Shown here: positions 1 to 10,463 of the stretch, one piece after another | Layout of the letters: each line of letters begins with the position of its first letter | Numbering within the stretch: the first letter of the stretch is position 1 | NCBI RefSeq assembly: GCF_964275005.1 | Contig: NC_092689.1 | Coordinates: 5,918,200 to 5,982,199, forward strand | Direction: 5' to 3' | From: Diadema setosum | Lineage: Eukaryota > Echinodermata > Echinoidea > Diadematoida > Diadematidae | Length of the DNA: 64,000 nucleotides | Notes under the pieces: model-generated | What the model saw: the letters and a program-made list of their open reading frames with translations, nothing else | The model's database searches: none | Told to the model about the DNA's origin: nothing | Made by a program: the position numbers and the translations under genes

Positions 1-548
1 TAGACATGTGGATTGAGTGAAGGCAATTAGTATATAGAACACATCAGTGAAAGTTTGGGGGAAATTAGACCGTCCGTTCAAAAGTTATGAATTTTTTTAA
101 GTATCTGCGCAGTCACTGCTGGATGAGAAGACTACCACAGTGTATGATGTCACATGCGTTCAACGATATAAGGAAAATAAAAAGAGAATTTCACAAAATA
201 TCACTTTTTGAATAAAGTGCACATTTCGTCAACTATAGTTACTGACGTATGTTAAGGGTAATATTATTCCCCTTACCTTTTGAAAGAGAGAAGTCGAGTG
301 TTCTTTTGTTATGCGAGAAAAGTAAAAATATGTTGAATTTTCTTTAATATTTCTTTATATCGTTGTACTCATGTGACATCACAAGCCATAGTAGTCTTCT
401 CATCCAGCCTTTAGTAAGCAGAAACTTTAAAAATTCATAACTTTTGAACGGATTGTCTGATTTTCCTCAAACTCTCACTGATATGTTCTACTAACATTGC
501 TGCATTCACTAAACCCACATGTCTATGAAGGTGAACTTGTCCTCTAAG
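1..548. mobile_element. TTAA-type MITE of the 'AAGTTCACCTTCAT' family, left end outside the window
   Basis: Inverted-repeat element. The left half has GTGAAAGTTTGGGGGAAATT followed by GTTCAAAAGTTATGAATTTT, and the right half carries the reverse complement (AAAATTCATAACTTTTGAAC near 428-447), ending in GAAGGTGAACTTGTCCTCT. Better-preserved copies lie at 11604-12162 and 14969-15508, with diverged copies near 3660-4085 and 39340-39615. No coding capacity is seen. Kolobok- or piggyBac-type non-autonomous transposon is inferred from the TTAA target sites of the other copies. Confidence 0.75.
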
Positions 549-1670
549 CTGTCAGATGCTATAGATTACAGATACGATCGCCAATCCACTTGCCTTGTCT
601 GGTACAGAGGACCACGTTCGGAACATAATGTCCAATTTTATGTGCTAGGTCTGCTGTGAAAGAGGGGATTTGTAAAATGCGTGATTCATCAAAAATGCGG
701 TCTTATCCAGTTGCCACAATATATCATTGTTATCCATGATTACGGAAACAACAAATCCGAGAGCACTTGGCACAAATATTGTATCTTGATCATTCTATAT
801 GCGGTTTCTGGTACTGGGATATAATTTCAATGCTGATGCTGCTCTTCGCCCATCATACAATAATTTCATCTTTAGATGCTTCTCATCATTTTTCGCCGGC
901 TCTGTTGGCGTTCGCGGTGCTTCTCTACCATATACTGCAGCACATAATACAAACACTTTCTGGTCCTACAGATTAGTATCATATAGATAGAGAACGACCG
1001 TTATGAACGATTACAATGTTCACATTCTGTCGCGTTAGAATCACGGGCATAATAGGTCCATGGTTATATCAATATCAACTAACGTCGTGAATACTAAACG
1101 ATGACCACCTAATCATTCGGCCATGGCATACAGACCTATAAAATTGTGGGCGGCAGAGGTATAGTTCACGGTCGTCTCTATGGATATTGGTCGCGGATTG
1201 TCCTCGGAGGAAAATTAAGATTCAGTAGAATTTTTAGCTGAAGAAGTGAGTTTTCCTGTGGATATTCACAACTATAATGATAGTTACACAGATGTGGATT
1301 TTTCGGGGTATTTTCCCTCTGTATTTTAGCGAAAGGCCACAGTTAGAGGCAGGGTGCCTGACACTGGACTAGAGTTTACATAATTATGAAAGTACCCTTG
1401 TATAGAGGACATCAGTGTGAATACCGTCGCAACAGAAAAAAAAAAACAAAAAAAAAACCGTAGGCTCAGTATAGGGAAGAAGCTCATGCACAGCCAATGT
1501 GAAACAATACAGACAAATTCTATCGTTGTTCCCGCCATGCATTCGAAGCTGATTAATTTTGAGTTAGGTCCTAAAGCTAAATTGTGCAAAACATAACATT
1601 CACTGATTTGGATCGATTTGTATGTCGATCCCCATCCCTTAAAACTAATCAGTTTGTGTTTATCTTTCAG
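549..1670. other. Intron or 5' region of the lectin gene, no exon recognised
   Basis: About 1.1 kb upstream of the C-type lectin exon. A poly-A/poly-T patch lies around 1434-1458. Short open frames occur on both strands, but none resembles a known domain. Earlier exons of the lectin gene (signal peptide, start of the lectin fold) should lie here or beyond the left edge; I could not identify them. Confidence 0.4.
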
Positions 1671-2322
1671 GATGATGCATGGGGGCACGATTCAGACAGC
1701 CTCTACCGGCACTATACAAGTCACGGATTCTGGCGGTCTAAATCAGACAGGGGCCAACATACGCTGCCAGAATGAGAAGGCTGGAGCGAGTCTAGTCACG
1801 CTGAACTCTGAAGATGAAAATAACTTCCTGTATGGGTGGATACTATCTACGAACGTGGACCCAGGACATGTTTGGCTTGGTCTTCACATTGATGCGGGTT
1901 CAATGACGTGGAGATGGTTCAGCGGTGAGAACGTCACACACACCAATTGGGAAGACCCTCAAGCGACCATTGGGCCGTTTCAGGAACCCTTTGGCGCGGT
2001 TATATTCGAGGCTAGTATACAGAACCAGCCGCAGGGGCCAAATACCATCGACATTTCTTCCCAATGGAGGATGGAAGAGGCTAGAACCTTCAGGTCCTTC
2101 GTTTGTGAGTACAGGCTGCCGACCGCCACCAATGCCACGACCAACAACCAAGGCGCAATGTTAAGAGAATACAACCAGCACCCTGAGCAAAGACCGCTGA
2201 ATAACTTCGCAGCTGGCATTGCAGGACTAGCTGGCTCTCGCCTTCATGAGGTAGTTCGAAGCCAGCGTTATCGACGCCCACCCACTAACAGGCACCATCA
2301 TTCATATGCAGTTCTTCCTTAG
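1671..2322 (+). CDS. C-type lectin-like domain protein, last exon (partial gene)
   Basis: Terminal coding exon of a C-type lectin-domain protein. These are usually secreted or membrane proteins that bind carbohydrate or protein ligands. The acceptor is the pyrimidine-rich tract ending TTTATCTTTCAG at 1670, and the frame stays open to TAG at 2320-2322, about 217 codons. Visible hallmarks in order: RCQNEKAGASLVTLNSEDEN (first conserved Cys, the 'A-x-L-v-t-l-x-s-x-x-E' helix region), VWLGL (the WIGL core motif), MTWRWFSGE and TNWEDP (the W-x-W-s and n-W positions), then FVCEYRLP (final Cys). The central Cys pair normally found before the last strand, and the EPN/QPD-type calcium triplet, are not evident. 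Sugar binding is therefore uncertain. About 60 residues of Asn/Arg/His-rich tail follow the fold. Upstream exons are not seen in the window. A lectin-like domain of a larger receptor cannot be excluded. Confidence 0.8.
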
Positions 2323-2475
2323 GTCCGCCTCCGTCCTATACTCGAACACTCCTCTCACTTCACCCAGAAAGGTGGACGACCCTCCTCCTTTATATAGCTG
2401 CTTTACATATTACAGCGCGCCATTCTCTACTTCTATATCAAGAATCGATGATCCTCTCTCACGGACAGAGTTTAA

Positions 2476-2874
2476 AGGGATGGTATAGTTCTGGTTGAGA
2501 TGGAGATTCAGGTTTCAATTTTTACGAGGTAATTAAAAACTTTTTATTTGGAATATTAAAGAGCACACAATTCTAAGAGGAAGTCACAGTTTAGGGCCTA
2601 TTTGAAAAAAAAAAGTTTTGAAATGACCGAGATATCCAAAAATAAAAGAGGTCCTGATAAAAGGTTGGTCCCACCTTTTATACATTAGGACAGCTTTGTT
2701 TTACTTTGTTTCTGTTTTTTGATATATCAGCCATTTCAACACCGATTTTCATCTAACAAACTTTGAATTCCTCTCAGAATTGTATACTCTTGAATATTTC
2801 ATATAAATGGTTTCTAATCATCTTGTAAAAAGTCAAAACCTGACCCCATCTCTACCAAAAACTGTATCATCTCT
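2476..2874. mobile_element. TTAA-flanked MITE of the 'AGGG...ACAGTTCTGG' type
   Basis: About 400 bp bounded by TTAA at 2472-2475 and 2875-2878. The ends are inverted: AGGGATGGTATAGTTCTGGT on the left, and the right end reads AGAGATGATACAGTTTTTGG when reversed. A relative with the same end pattern lies at 56959-57338. It sits just after the lectin stop codon, so it may lie in the 3' UTR. No ORF of note. Confidence 0.75.
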
Positions 2875-3084
2875 TTAACCTGCATTAAGCTGGCCTCCGA
2901 AAACACAACGTTGAAGGGATGGCTTAAATATTATCTTCCAGCATATCAAGCCGAAATATGTGTATAGTCATGAACTTGTCTATTATAAACGCATGTGCAA
3001 AGGAAACGGCCCTACTTTAATAGGCAAATAATAGTTTAAAGATGTCAGTTTGATTACTTTGCCTTTATATCCTTATATATGTGA

Positions 3085-3090
3085 AATAAA
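3085..3090 (+). terminator. Candidate AATAAA polyadenylation signal of the lectin gene
   Basis: Canonical AATAAA within GTGAAATAAAGTG, about 760 bp past the lectin stop and beyond the MITE. It is the first perfect hexamer I noticed on this strand, but transcript evidence is lacking. Confidence 0.35.
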
Positions 3091-3659
3091 GTGATTTTCT
3101 TTCGATGAAAGAAAATGTCGTCTTATGTCTTAGTGTCCAATCTAACATTTTTAATCTCATAATCATGCTATATAGATTCGTACAACTAAAGCAAATCACA
3201 ATGCTCAATATACTCACTTATGGCCGATCCAAGATCTACAATTTGCACCCTGATGAAAACAAACAAGTTAATCACACATTATATTTTACTGGTCACTTTT
3301 ACACCTTACATAGACAATCAAGTACAAAATATTTTTTTTTTCTTCCAATAAACATAAAAATAAATGGGATTCATCGGTTTATATAAGTGATTAAAATCTA
3401 CGGCTGATATGAAATCTATGGTATACCCAAGTAAAGCTAACCACCCAGAAAAGGACAAAAGAACCCGGTAATGCTTAATCTAACTGAAGAAATCGTCGGA
3501 TTGCTTTCAATTTTACATTTGTTCATGAGACGTTAGAAAATATTTCTTCAGAAAAATGAATTATTATTTTTCAGTGAATTTGCTTATTCGTTACTTTGAT
3601 GTGAACACTACATTTCTAGATTTCTGCAGGAAGAGTCGTGACTTTTGTAAGGAAACCAA

Positions 3660-4085
3660 GCTCAAAGAAAAATGTGGATTGCGTGAAAGCAGCAACATCA
3701 TATTAGAACATAATTATCAGTCAAAGTTTGAGGAAAATCGGACAATCGCTGCAAAAGTTATGAATTTTTTAAGTTTTGGTGTTGGAATGACTGGATGAGG
3801 AGACTGCTTGAGTTTATGACATCATGTGTGGACAACAATTATAATGAAAATGATACAAAATTCAACATGTTTTACCAGCGTAATGAAAGAGCACTTGACT
3901 AACCGCTTTCTGAAAGCAGGGGGAATTTATTACAACCCTTCACATATTATATCAGTATCAAGTTGATGGAATGTGTAATTTCAGTGACAAATTAATTATT
4001 GTTGAATTTTTCCTTTATATTGTTGTCCACAATGACGTCATGAACTCTAGTTCTTGAACTCGTCTTGAACTCGCGAGCATCACCG
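3660..4085. mobile_element. Diverged copy of the 'AAGTTCACC' MITE family
   Basis: Contains the family blocks TCAAAGTTTGAGGAAAATCG, AAAAGTTATGAATTTTTTAA and CTGGATGAGGAGACTGC, in the same order as 11604-12162. The ends and the right half are poorly conserved, so the borders are approximate. Confidence 0.55.
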
Positions 4086-4179
4086 AATGTATGAACCTCT
4101 CACCTTTCCACCACTATGGTTCCATTCTTGGTGTTTGTATTAGATGCGTATAATTCATTCTATAATCAACATTTATATA

Positions 4180-4376
4180 CAGTGGACTCCCGTTATAACA
4201 AATTAAGTCCTCGGAGCCAGCTGTTTTCTTTCGTTGTATTGAATTTTCGTCGAAAATTAAATTTTAAGAACACTCTGAATATAATCTAAGACGATAATTT
4301 TGGACATGAGTTTTTACTTCGTTGTAATGAAAATTTCGTTCATTATAACCGTGTTTATTATAAGGGGCGTGCATTG
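4180..4376. mobile_element. TA-flanked short TIR element (pogo/Tc1-mariner-like MITE)
   Basis: A 197-bp element between TA dinucleotides (4178-4179 and 4377-4378). The left end is CAGTGGACTCCCGTTATAAC; the right end, reversed, reads CAATGCACGCCCCTTATAAT. The interior has CTCGGAGCCAGCTGTTTTCT and TTTCGTTGTA motifs. A second copy of the family is at 40388-40578. TA target sites and these 'CAGT...CTCCCGTTATAAC' ends fit a pogo/Tc1-mariner deletion derivative. Confidence 0.7.
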
Positions 4377-4387
4377 TATACCTATAC

Positions 4388-4390
<3 letters not shown>

Positions 4391-4442
<52 letters not shown>
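4391..4442. repeat. (TA)n microsatellite
   Basis: About 26 TA units, with a shorter TA run at 4512-4530 in the same AT-rich stretch. The long tyrosine/isoleucine reading frame here on the minus strand is a by-product of the repeat. Confidence 0.95.
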
Positions 4443-4444
<2 letters not shown>

Positions 4445-5157
4445 CCTATATAGTATTCTCTCTGATATGTCTTATATGTATTCATATACATACACACATA
4501 TCATAGTACATTATATATATATATATATATGATATGCAAAAAATAATAATGATGATAACACGCACAATCCTTGTCATCATTACTAATATCACACACCATG
4601 CATTCCATTCCAAGATGACAAACGCCACCGGTAGGCTAGTGGGTCCTATACCACCATGCAATTTTGCCACTATGACATGCTACACAAATTTAGGCCTACA
4701 TGTATATAATTGGCTTAAATATCAACCAATTCAGTTGTTGAATAAAAATATACAATTTAAATCTCACTTAATGACATTTCAACCAATCACAAGTCGTGGC
4801 GGTTTTATTACAATCCTTGGGATTACATAACCTAAACTCCACAATATTTTTCGACATTCTCAGTCCTATATCTGTGAAGCTGGCGCTTAGCAAATTCTTT
4901 GATGATTCCACTGGCAAATCAAAAACCCATAATAGGGGAAAACATTCATTTCATTTCATTTCAATTTATGACGTGGAGTACCATGTTTTCGTGAGACAAG
5001 CACTGATATTTCAAGCCAATTAACTTGGTATCGCAGACACAACTGGTAAATTCGGTTCCACCTCTCTTTCTCCCCATTTCTTCATTTCGTGTTCCTTTTT
5101 TCCCCAATAGTGCATGTTAGGCCTACATTATAAAAGATCCGAACCACATACCCAGTA

Positions 5158-6194
5158 TTATAGAATGGGTAGCGAGAATTCTGCAATCTGATTGGTCGAG
5201 AGCTATGTGTTCATTTTTACTGGCTGCACGCTGAGTCACAGTGGTAAACATGTTATCGCGCACTTAGCAAGAGTACGCGTACTTGTAACAAAGGTTCGCG
5301 CACTAAAGCAAGCGTTCGCGCACTCAGCTTGGCCATGCATCCAGTAAAAACTTATGCATGGCTGGCCATGCATCCAGTAAAAACGGTAAGTACGGGTATG
5401 CATGCCCTTTACGGAAAGCCAAAAGGAAATGCATCCAGTAATTTTGTCATCGGGTAACACGATAGAAAACTGGGTTTTTGACAAGAAAATTACCCATTCT
5501 ATAAATCAAATGACGCACATGTCTTTTCGTGCGTCAGTCGGAATATAGTGTGCATGCGGTAACTATGGAATTTTAGCCTAAACCCACTCGGCTTCGCCTC
5601 GTGGGTTAAGCATTCCATAGTTACCTTATGCACACAATATACAAATGACGCACAGGTCTGAGTGCGTCAGTCGGAATTGTGTGCATAAGGTAACTATGGA
5701 ATGCTTAACCCACGAGGCGAAGCCGAGTGGGTTTAGGCTAAATTCCATAGTTACCGCATGCACACTATATTCCGACTGACGCACGAAAAGACATGTGCGT
5801 CATTTGATTTATAGAATGGGTAATTTTCTTGTCAAAAACCCAGTTTTCTATCGTGTTACCCGATGACAAAATTACTGGATACATTTCCTTTTGGCTTTCC
5901 GTAAAGGGCATGCATACCCGTACTTACCGTTTTTACTGGATGCATGGCCAGCCATGCGTAAGTTTTTACTGGATGCATGGCCAAGCTGAGTGCGCGAACG
6001 CTTGCTTTAGTGCGCGAACCTTTGTTACAAGTACGCGTACTCTTGCTAAGTGCGCGATAACATGTTTACCACTGTGACTCAGCGTGCGGCCAGTAAAAAT
6101 GAATACATAGCTCTCGACCAATCAGATCGCAGGATTCTCGCTACCCATTCTATAATTCCGACTGACGCACTCAGACCTGTGCGTCATTTGTATA
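5158..6194. repeat. Roughly 1-kb near-perfect inverted repeat (foldback element)
   Basis: The left arm at 5158-5637 is the reverse complement of 5677-6156 with few differences. Matching 82-residue reading frames appear on the minus strand at 5236-5484 and on the plus strand at 5829-6077. The arms begin and end at TATAGAATGGGTA. The 39-base centre (5638-5676, ATACAAATGACGCACAGGTC onward) recurs in inverted orientation directly after the right arm (6156-6194). Nested shorter palindromes include GACGCACATGTC...GTGCGTCAGTC and CCCACTCGGCTTCGCCTCGTGGG. The mirrored frames are not treated as genes. Confidence 0.9.
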
Positions 6195-6297
6195 CTGAAA
6201 GACACCATTATCTTGCATTGCCAGCTGTACGATCAACGATTGAGTAGATGGCTCGCTGCTGCTGGCCAGCTACTACCAACATAAACTATATAGCTAC

Positions 6298-6332
6298 GTA
6301 GTACCATGGACCGGTAGGGTCCATGGTAGTAC
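6298..6332. promoter_or_regulatory. Palindrome GTAGTACCATGGA...TCCATGGTAGTAC upstream of the ankyrin gene
   Basis: Thirteen-base arms (6298-6310 and 6320-6332) around the spacer CCGGTAGGG, ending 38 bases before the ankyrin ATG. The same two arms, letter for letter, flank a different 12-base spacer at 37622-37659, upstream of RPL10A. It could be a protein-binding site in promoters or a tiny inverted-repeat insertion. Confidence 0.5.
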
Positions 6333-6370
6333 CAACCACACCCTCTCTCTGAGTAATCCGCGAAGCTAAG

Positions 6371-6421
6371 ATGGAAGCGTGCAGTGACCTAGCAACAGCG
6401 GCTGCCAGTGGCGACATAAAT
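6371..6421 (+). CDS. Ankyrin-repeat protein, exon 1 (start codon)
   Basis: First coding exon of a six-exon gene encoding a predicted 214-residue ankyrin-repeat protein. ATG at 6371 gives MEACSDLATAAASGDIN, then the donor GTGAGG at 6422. This is the usual way ankyrin proteins begin: a short acidic/alanine helix (LATAAASGDI) that leads into the first repeat helix in exon 2 (LVKRLVRDGADVN). Joined exons 1-6 keep frame at every GT/AG junction. No signal peptide or membrane segment is evident, so a cytosolic or nuclear adaptor is likely. The named orthologue is not recognised; a small ANKRD-type protein is the best description. Confidence 0.8.
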
Positions 6422-7052
6422 GTGAGGATATATTTGTTTTTCGTCAAGTCATTGATTTCAAACCACTATTTTTCACCGAAACACTGCATTCCGACACATT
6501 TTTTTTACATTTTAAGTGTTTCTACTAGGTTTTGTAATATTCTATGACTGTTTTATGCTTTCACTGGAATGGTCGTCCCGTATGATACATGTACCGTAGT
6601 CCCGTGCCTGTTATTATTTGTTAGTGAGTCTGTTACTTTGGAAGGTCACAAGCATGCACGCACATTGTACATTCATGTAGCTAGAACTGAAGGCTGAAGC
6701 TGTGCCTTTGAGTGAATTCTATACTATGCACATATTAATTTCATCATCAAACCTCAGCTCGACAGGATGTGGATTGGACTTTAGTTAAAAGGATATTCAG
6801 GAAAATAGTTGAGCACATAAACTGATAAAACTAAGTCTAAATCTATATAAATTATAGATCTAGACCTAGTGTCTAGTAGTACTCTAGATGTAAAATCATG
6901 AAAATAGTGGAATTCATCTCAAATTTCTCCAACTACAGGGGTCTAAATAAATTCATAACTTTGGAATGATTTTTTTTCATCTTTTACCAATGTGTTACTG
7001 ATATTGCTGCTTTCACTCAATCCTCATTTACACTGTAATTGGGCATTTGTTT

Positions 7053-7352
7053 GGCTATCCTGGGTTTTAGGGGTCTAAATTATTTTGGGCTTCTAACTTC
7101 ACAGTCTTCAGCACAGGCATAGATACGGACTATGGAAAGCCAAATAGGGTTAGGGTTAGGGTTATAGGGTTAGGGTTAGAGTTATAGGGTTAGGGTTATA
7201 GGGTAAGGGTTAGGGTTTTAGGGTTAGGGTTAGGGTTTAGGTTAGGGTTAGGGTTATGGTGAAAACCATTTTGGCTTTCCATAGTCCGTATCTATGCCTG
7301 TGCTGAAGTTAGCAGCCCAAAATAATTTAGACCCCTAAAACCCAGGATAGCC
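7053..7352. mobile_element. 300-bp TIR element with 8-bp target duplication and telomere-repeat core
   Basis: Exact 8-bp direct repeats ATTTGTTT (7045-7052 and 7353-7360) flank inverted ends beginning GGCTATCCTGGGTTTTAGGG. The arms are about 90 bp each, nearly perfect, and reach GGACTATGGAAAGCCAAA. Between them lie about 110 bp of TTAGGG repeats with variants (7147-7257). An 8-bp duplication fits hAT-like insertion. There is no transposase, so it is non-autonomous. Confidence 0.9.
7147..7257. repeat. Interstitial TTAGGG telomere-like repeats
   Basis: Roughly 17-18 units of TTAGGG with one- or two-base insertions (TTATAGGG, TTAGAG, TTTAGG), inside the inverted arms of the element at 7053-7352. 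As it lies in an intron and between TIRs, it is not a chromosome end. Confidence 0.95.
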
Positions 7353-7646
7353 ATTTGTTTCCTTGAACAAAAGACAACAATGTTTCTGCATCGAGATTCA
7401 TGCCTGAAGGTATTTTCGTGAAACTTTAATAGTGTAATGTGTGTTAGATAATAATAATATGTACCATGAGAAAGAACTATCCAAAATATATACTGATGAC
7501 ACTATGAGCTGGTTATCTTCTGGATCCCCGTTCGATCATTGACAGCAAGCCAGTGGATCTAGTGGTTCAGTGAATGAAACATTGGATTACTGTCATTTGT
7601 GAGATCTCCGTAATACACATACTCGTGCTTCTGCTTTCCTTTTCAG

Positions 7647-7771
7647 TTGGTGAAAAGACTTGTGAGAGATGGGGCAGATGTCAACCAGAAGTCGAGAGAT
7701 GGCTTCACACCACTGTGCAATGCAGCATTCTGGGGTTACAGCGACATTGCAGAATATCTCCTTAAGCATGG
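7647..7771 (+). CDS. Ankyrin-repeat protein, exon 2
   Basis: Encodes residues 18-58 plus the first two bases of codon 59. The acceptor is TTTTCAG and the donor GTAGGTG. It holds the end of a first degenerate repeat (LVKRLVRDGADVNQKSRDG) and the core of a full ankyrin repeat: DGFTPLCNAAFWGYSDIAEY followed by LLKHG. The consensus positions G-x-TPL-xxAA-xxG-xxxIxxxLLxxG are all present. Confidence 0.9.
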
Positions 7772-7814
7772 GTAGGTGCGCTCTCACAGCACAACTCCTT
7801 CCAAAAGGAGTTTA

Positions 7815-8190
7815 CCTTTAACCCCTTTACGGTGCCCAGATATTTACACCTTATCTTGCTGGGCTTTGTCATTACTATTCGGTTATCCATCTAACCTCGA
7901 CCTAGTGGTGAAGTTAGCAAGCTCACTCAGGGGTAGCCCAAGTCCAAGAAAACCTTAGTGACACATCAAGGGATTAAGTAATCTGATTACTTTATCCCCC
8001 CCAATCCCTCAATGTGTCACTGTGGCCTTCATGGACTTGGGCTTCACCTGAGTGAACTTGCTCTTGATTCCTTGACTATTAGTTTCCAGACATCTGCACC
8101 CATGGGCAAAGACAGCACTGTATCAAGTGTACTGGTAGGCGAACAAAGCACAGTAAGGATAATGCAAGGGGTTAAGACAGTGGGTGTGCA
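7815..8190. repeat. Inverted-repeat element in ankyrin intron 2
   Basis: The central arms pair. CACTCAGGGGTAGCCCAAGT (7922 onward) with CTTAGTGACACATCAAGGGA matches, reversed, AATCCCTCAATGTGTCACTG and GACTTGGGCTTCACCTGAGT (about 8001-8055). Outer sequences (TTTAACCCC near 7815, AAGGGGTTAAG near 8165) also pair loosely. Probably an old MITE; borders are approximate. Confidence 0.6.
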
Positions 8191-8662
8191 AATATTTAAC
8201 CCCAATTCAGCATACTGTAAGGGATGGACTGTCAGACTTCCTCAAAGTTGTCAAGTGGTCACAGCAAAATAGTACCAGTAGTCTTGATCAGATTATCATT
8301 TCATAAGCCTCTATCTTTTCAATTTTTTTTTTTTTTTTGTGAGGTTTTGTTTTGTTGTTTTTTTTTATTCTTTGGTAAAGAGGGCACTGGAGTATGAGTG
8401 TTTGAGTTCTTAACATATGTGTAATTTTTTTTTAATTTATTTTTTAACATAAAGCCTTTAAATCAATAGATGTAAATTGTGTGAGTATTTAATAATGTCC
8501 TTTTGCACTCTGTCTGAATCATGCAGAAATTTGTGGTTACGAGAGGCAAAATTGATACAAAAACTCTGTTATATGTGACTGACGTTATGGTACACAACAT
8601 GTCCATTTTAAAAGCCTTTTTTTGTCTATGTGCTTGTTTTGATATCCTTTGATCTTCTGCAG

Positions 8663-8797
8663 AGCGGACGTGAATCTGAGTAATGGCGGAACCCTGTGGA
8701 CCCCATGTCACTGTGCAGCTTTCCAAGGCCATGGAAAAGTACTGATGAAACTCTTGGAGGCCAAGCCTAATTTAACACTCAAGGACAACAAAGGACG
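8663..8797 (+). CDS. Ankyrin-repeat protein, exon 3
   Basis: Completes Gly59 and encodes residues 60-103 plus two bases of Arg104. The acceptor is TTCTGCAG and the donor GTAAGAT. It reads ADVNLSNGGTLWTPCHCAAF then QGHGKVLMKLLEAKPNLTLK, a second full repeat (W/TPxHxAAxxGHxxxxxxLL), and DNKGR, the start of a third, partial repeat that continues in exon 4. Confidence 0.9.
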
Positions 8798-9724
8798 GTA
8801 AGATGATGTTCTAGAAACATTCTGTTGCACGTCAATCAGCAGACAGCAAGAGATGATATAACACATACACAGAATATACTATCTAAGCTTCATATCCACT
8901 TGTCTGCCAAACCTTCTGTCACTTTTGTCCACCCACAAATTTATGCTCCATTTCTGTAACTCAGAGACAGGTCAAAATTTCAATTAACCATGAGAGAATC
9001 AGCTGTCTTATTCTCTTTGTATTTGGTGATGTCATGAAACACTTCATGAAGCGTTTTATTTTTTTATTTTTGGGTTGTTTGTTTTTTTAACAAGAGTTTA
9101 AAACTGTCTGCATAATGTAGAGACTCATTGATTATGGACTGCGCATTCAGTAGCCTTTTTCTTCTTCTTTTTTTAATGGATGCAGATGATGTATAAAAAG
9201 GCTGTCTAATGTTATCAATTATGAGGAATGTGTGCAGCCTGCCTGACAAGAAAAACGTGACATTACTAATTATAGCTTGACAGCTGCTGTACCCTGTACT
9301 GCAACTGTTCAGAGGAGCTTCTTTCTATTAAAAGGGTTTAGTTTACACAAAGATCATGGGAATATCATTACAAGTGAAAGTCACGGTTAGCTCAACAGTG
9401 TCAATATCAATGTCTGTATGAAGTAATGAGGTATTCCCAAACCATCAGAAAACTGTCTGTAAAACACACATATACACACAACACACACAGACACACACTT
9501 TTATTCAAAAATCTTTATTTATTGACATTCAAATCAATACTCTTATGATATTATCAGCTGGTGCCACTAAACAAACTGAAAAATCACACATTTTTTAATG
9601 CAAATAGCAACAGTGTTATACCCTGAAAGTACTACCTGCCTTGCATAAATAATACTTTCTTAAAAATTGAAATTAAACTTAATATTTCAACACCTAGCAT
9701 TCCAGTCACCAAGAATTAATCATT

Positions 9725-9726
<2 letters not shown>

Positions 9727-9759
<33 letters not shown>

Positions 9760-9769
9760 AAAAAAAAAA
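9727..9769. repeat. (GA)n followed by poly-A
   Basis: About 14 GA units then about 15 A. On the minus strand this gives the artificial F/S/L-rich reading frame. Confidence 0.95.
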
Positions 9770-9979
9770 CTCCAAGCACAATTGTACGGCGAAACAGAAT
9801 GTCATCATCTTGTAAATTGCCCAAAGGAATCCACTCTCTCTGCGGCTCTCCACAGCTGCCCCTCCTGACCCTGTAATCTTTTCTTTTTTTCCCAGTCCCC
9901 CCATCCCCTCTCTTCCCCTCCCCCTGCACCTGTCAACTTCCCCCCTCCCGCTTTCTATACACAAACATCTTACACACAC

Positions 9980-10340
9980 AATTATATACACACACACACA
10001 CACACCCACACACACAGACCCACACACACAAGCACATCTTGTACATACAAAAACAAAACACGCATACTCACAACACACAAAACTCACACACACACTACAC
10101 GCAGAAAAAAAAAGAAACGAACAAACACATGCACCGGCAAATGCATTTTGTGACATAAACTGGTATTCTGCTTCTGCCCACACATTAGCCTACCACAAAG
10201 AGTGTAAAATCGTGGAGATAGACTCGTTGAAGAGGAGCACACTGGAAAATGTAGGGAAAAAAGAGAGGACAGACTGCGAGAGAAGAAGAGAACAAGAGAG
10301 AAAAAGAGATTGAAAGAAAGAGAGGGAAAATGAAAGGAAA
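9980..10340. repeat. CA-rich then purine-rich low-complexity tract
   Basis: Imperfect ACACAC runs at 9985-10090, then AGAGAA-rich sequence at 10240-10340. Reading frames over this stretch are compositional artefacts. Confidence 0.85.
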
Positions 10341-10463
10341 GAGATGGAGATACAATTCCTCTCTTTACACGGAATACAAATCAAAGACCAAAATTCATTT
10401 TATGAATAACATCATGATTCGTTTCAGCAGATTATGTAAAACTTTCCACTGTTGTATTAAAGG

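Larger units (their letters stand above)
6422..7646 (+). other. Intron 1 of the ankyrin gene
   Basis: About 1.2 kb between donor GTGAGG and acceptor CTTTCCTTTTCAG. It contains the 300-bp telomere-repeat MITE at 7053-7352. The rest is AT-rich with nothing recognised. Confidence 0.75.

Noticed and set aside
5236-6077. Two matching 82-residue proteins on opposite strands
   Set aside because: They are mirror images produced by the large palindrome. No domain, splice or start context supports a gene.
7147-7257. Possible chromosome end
   Set aside because: TTAGGG repeats lie inside a transposon within an intron, with gene exons on both sides.
9716-10183. 155-codon Cys/Val-rich minus-strand frame
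   Set aside because: Caused by CA/GT and GA/CT low-complexity tracts.
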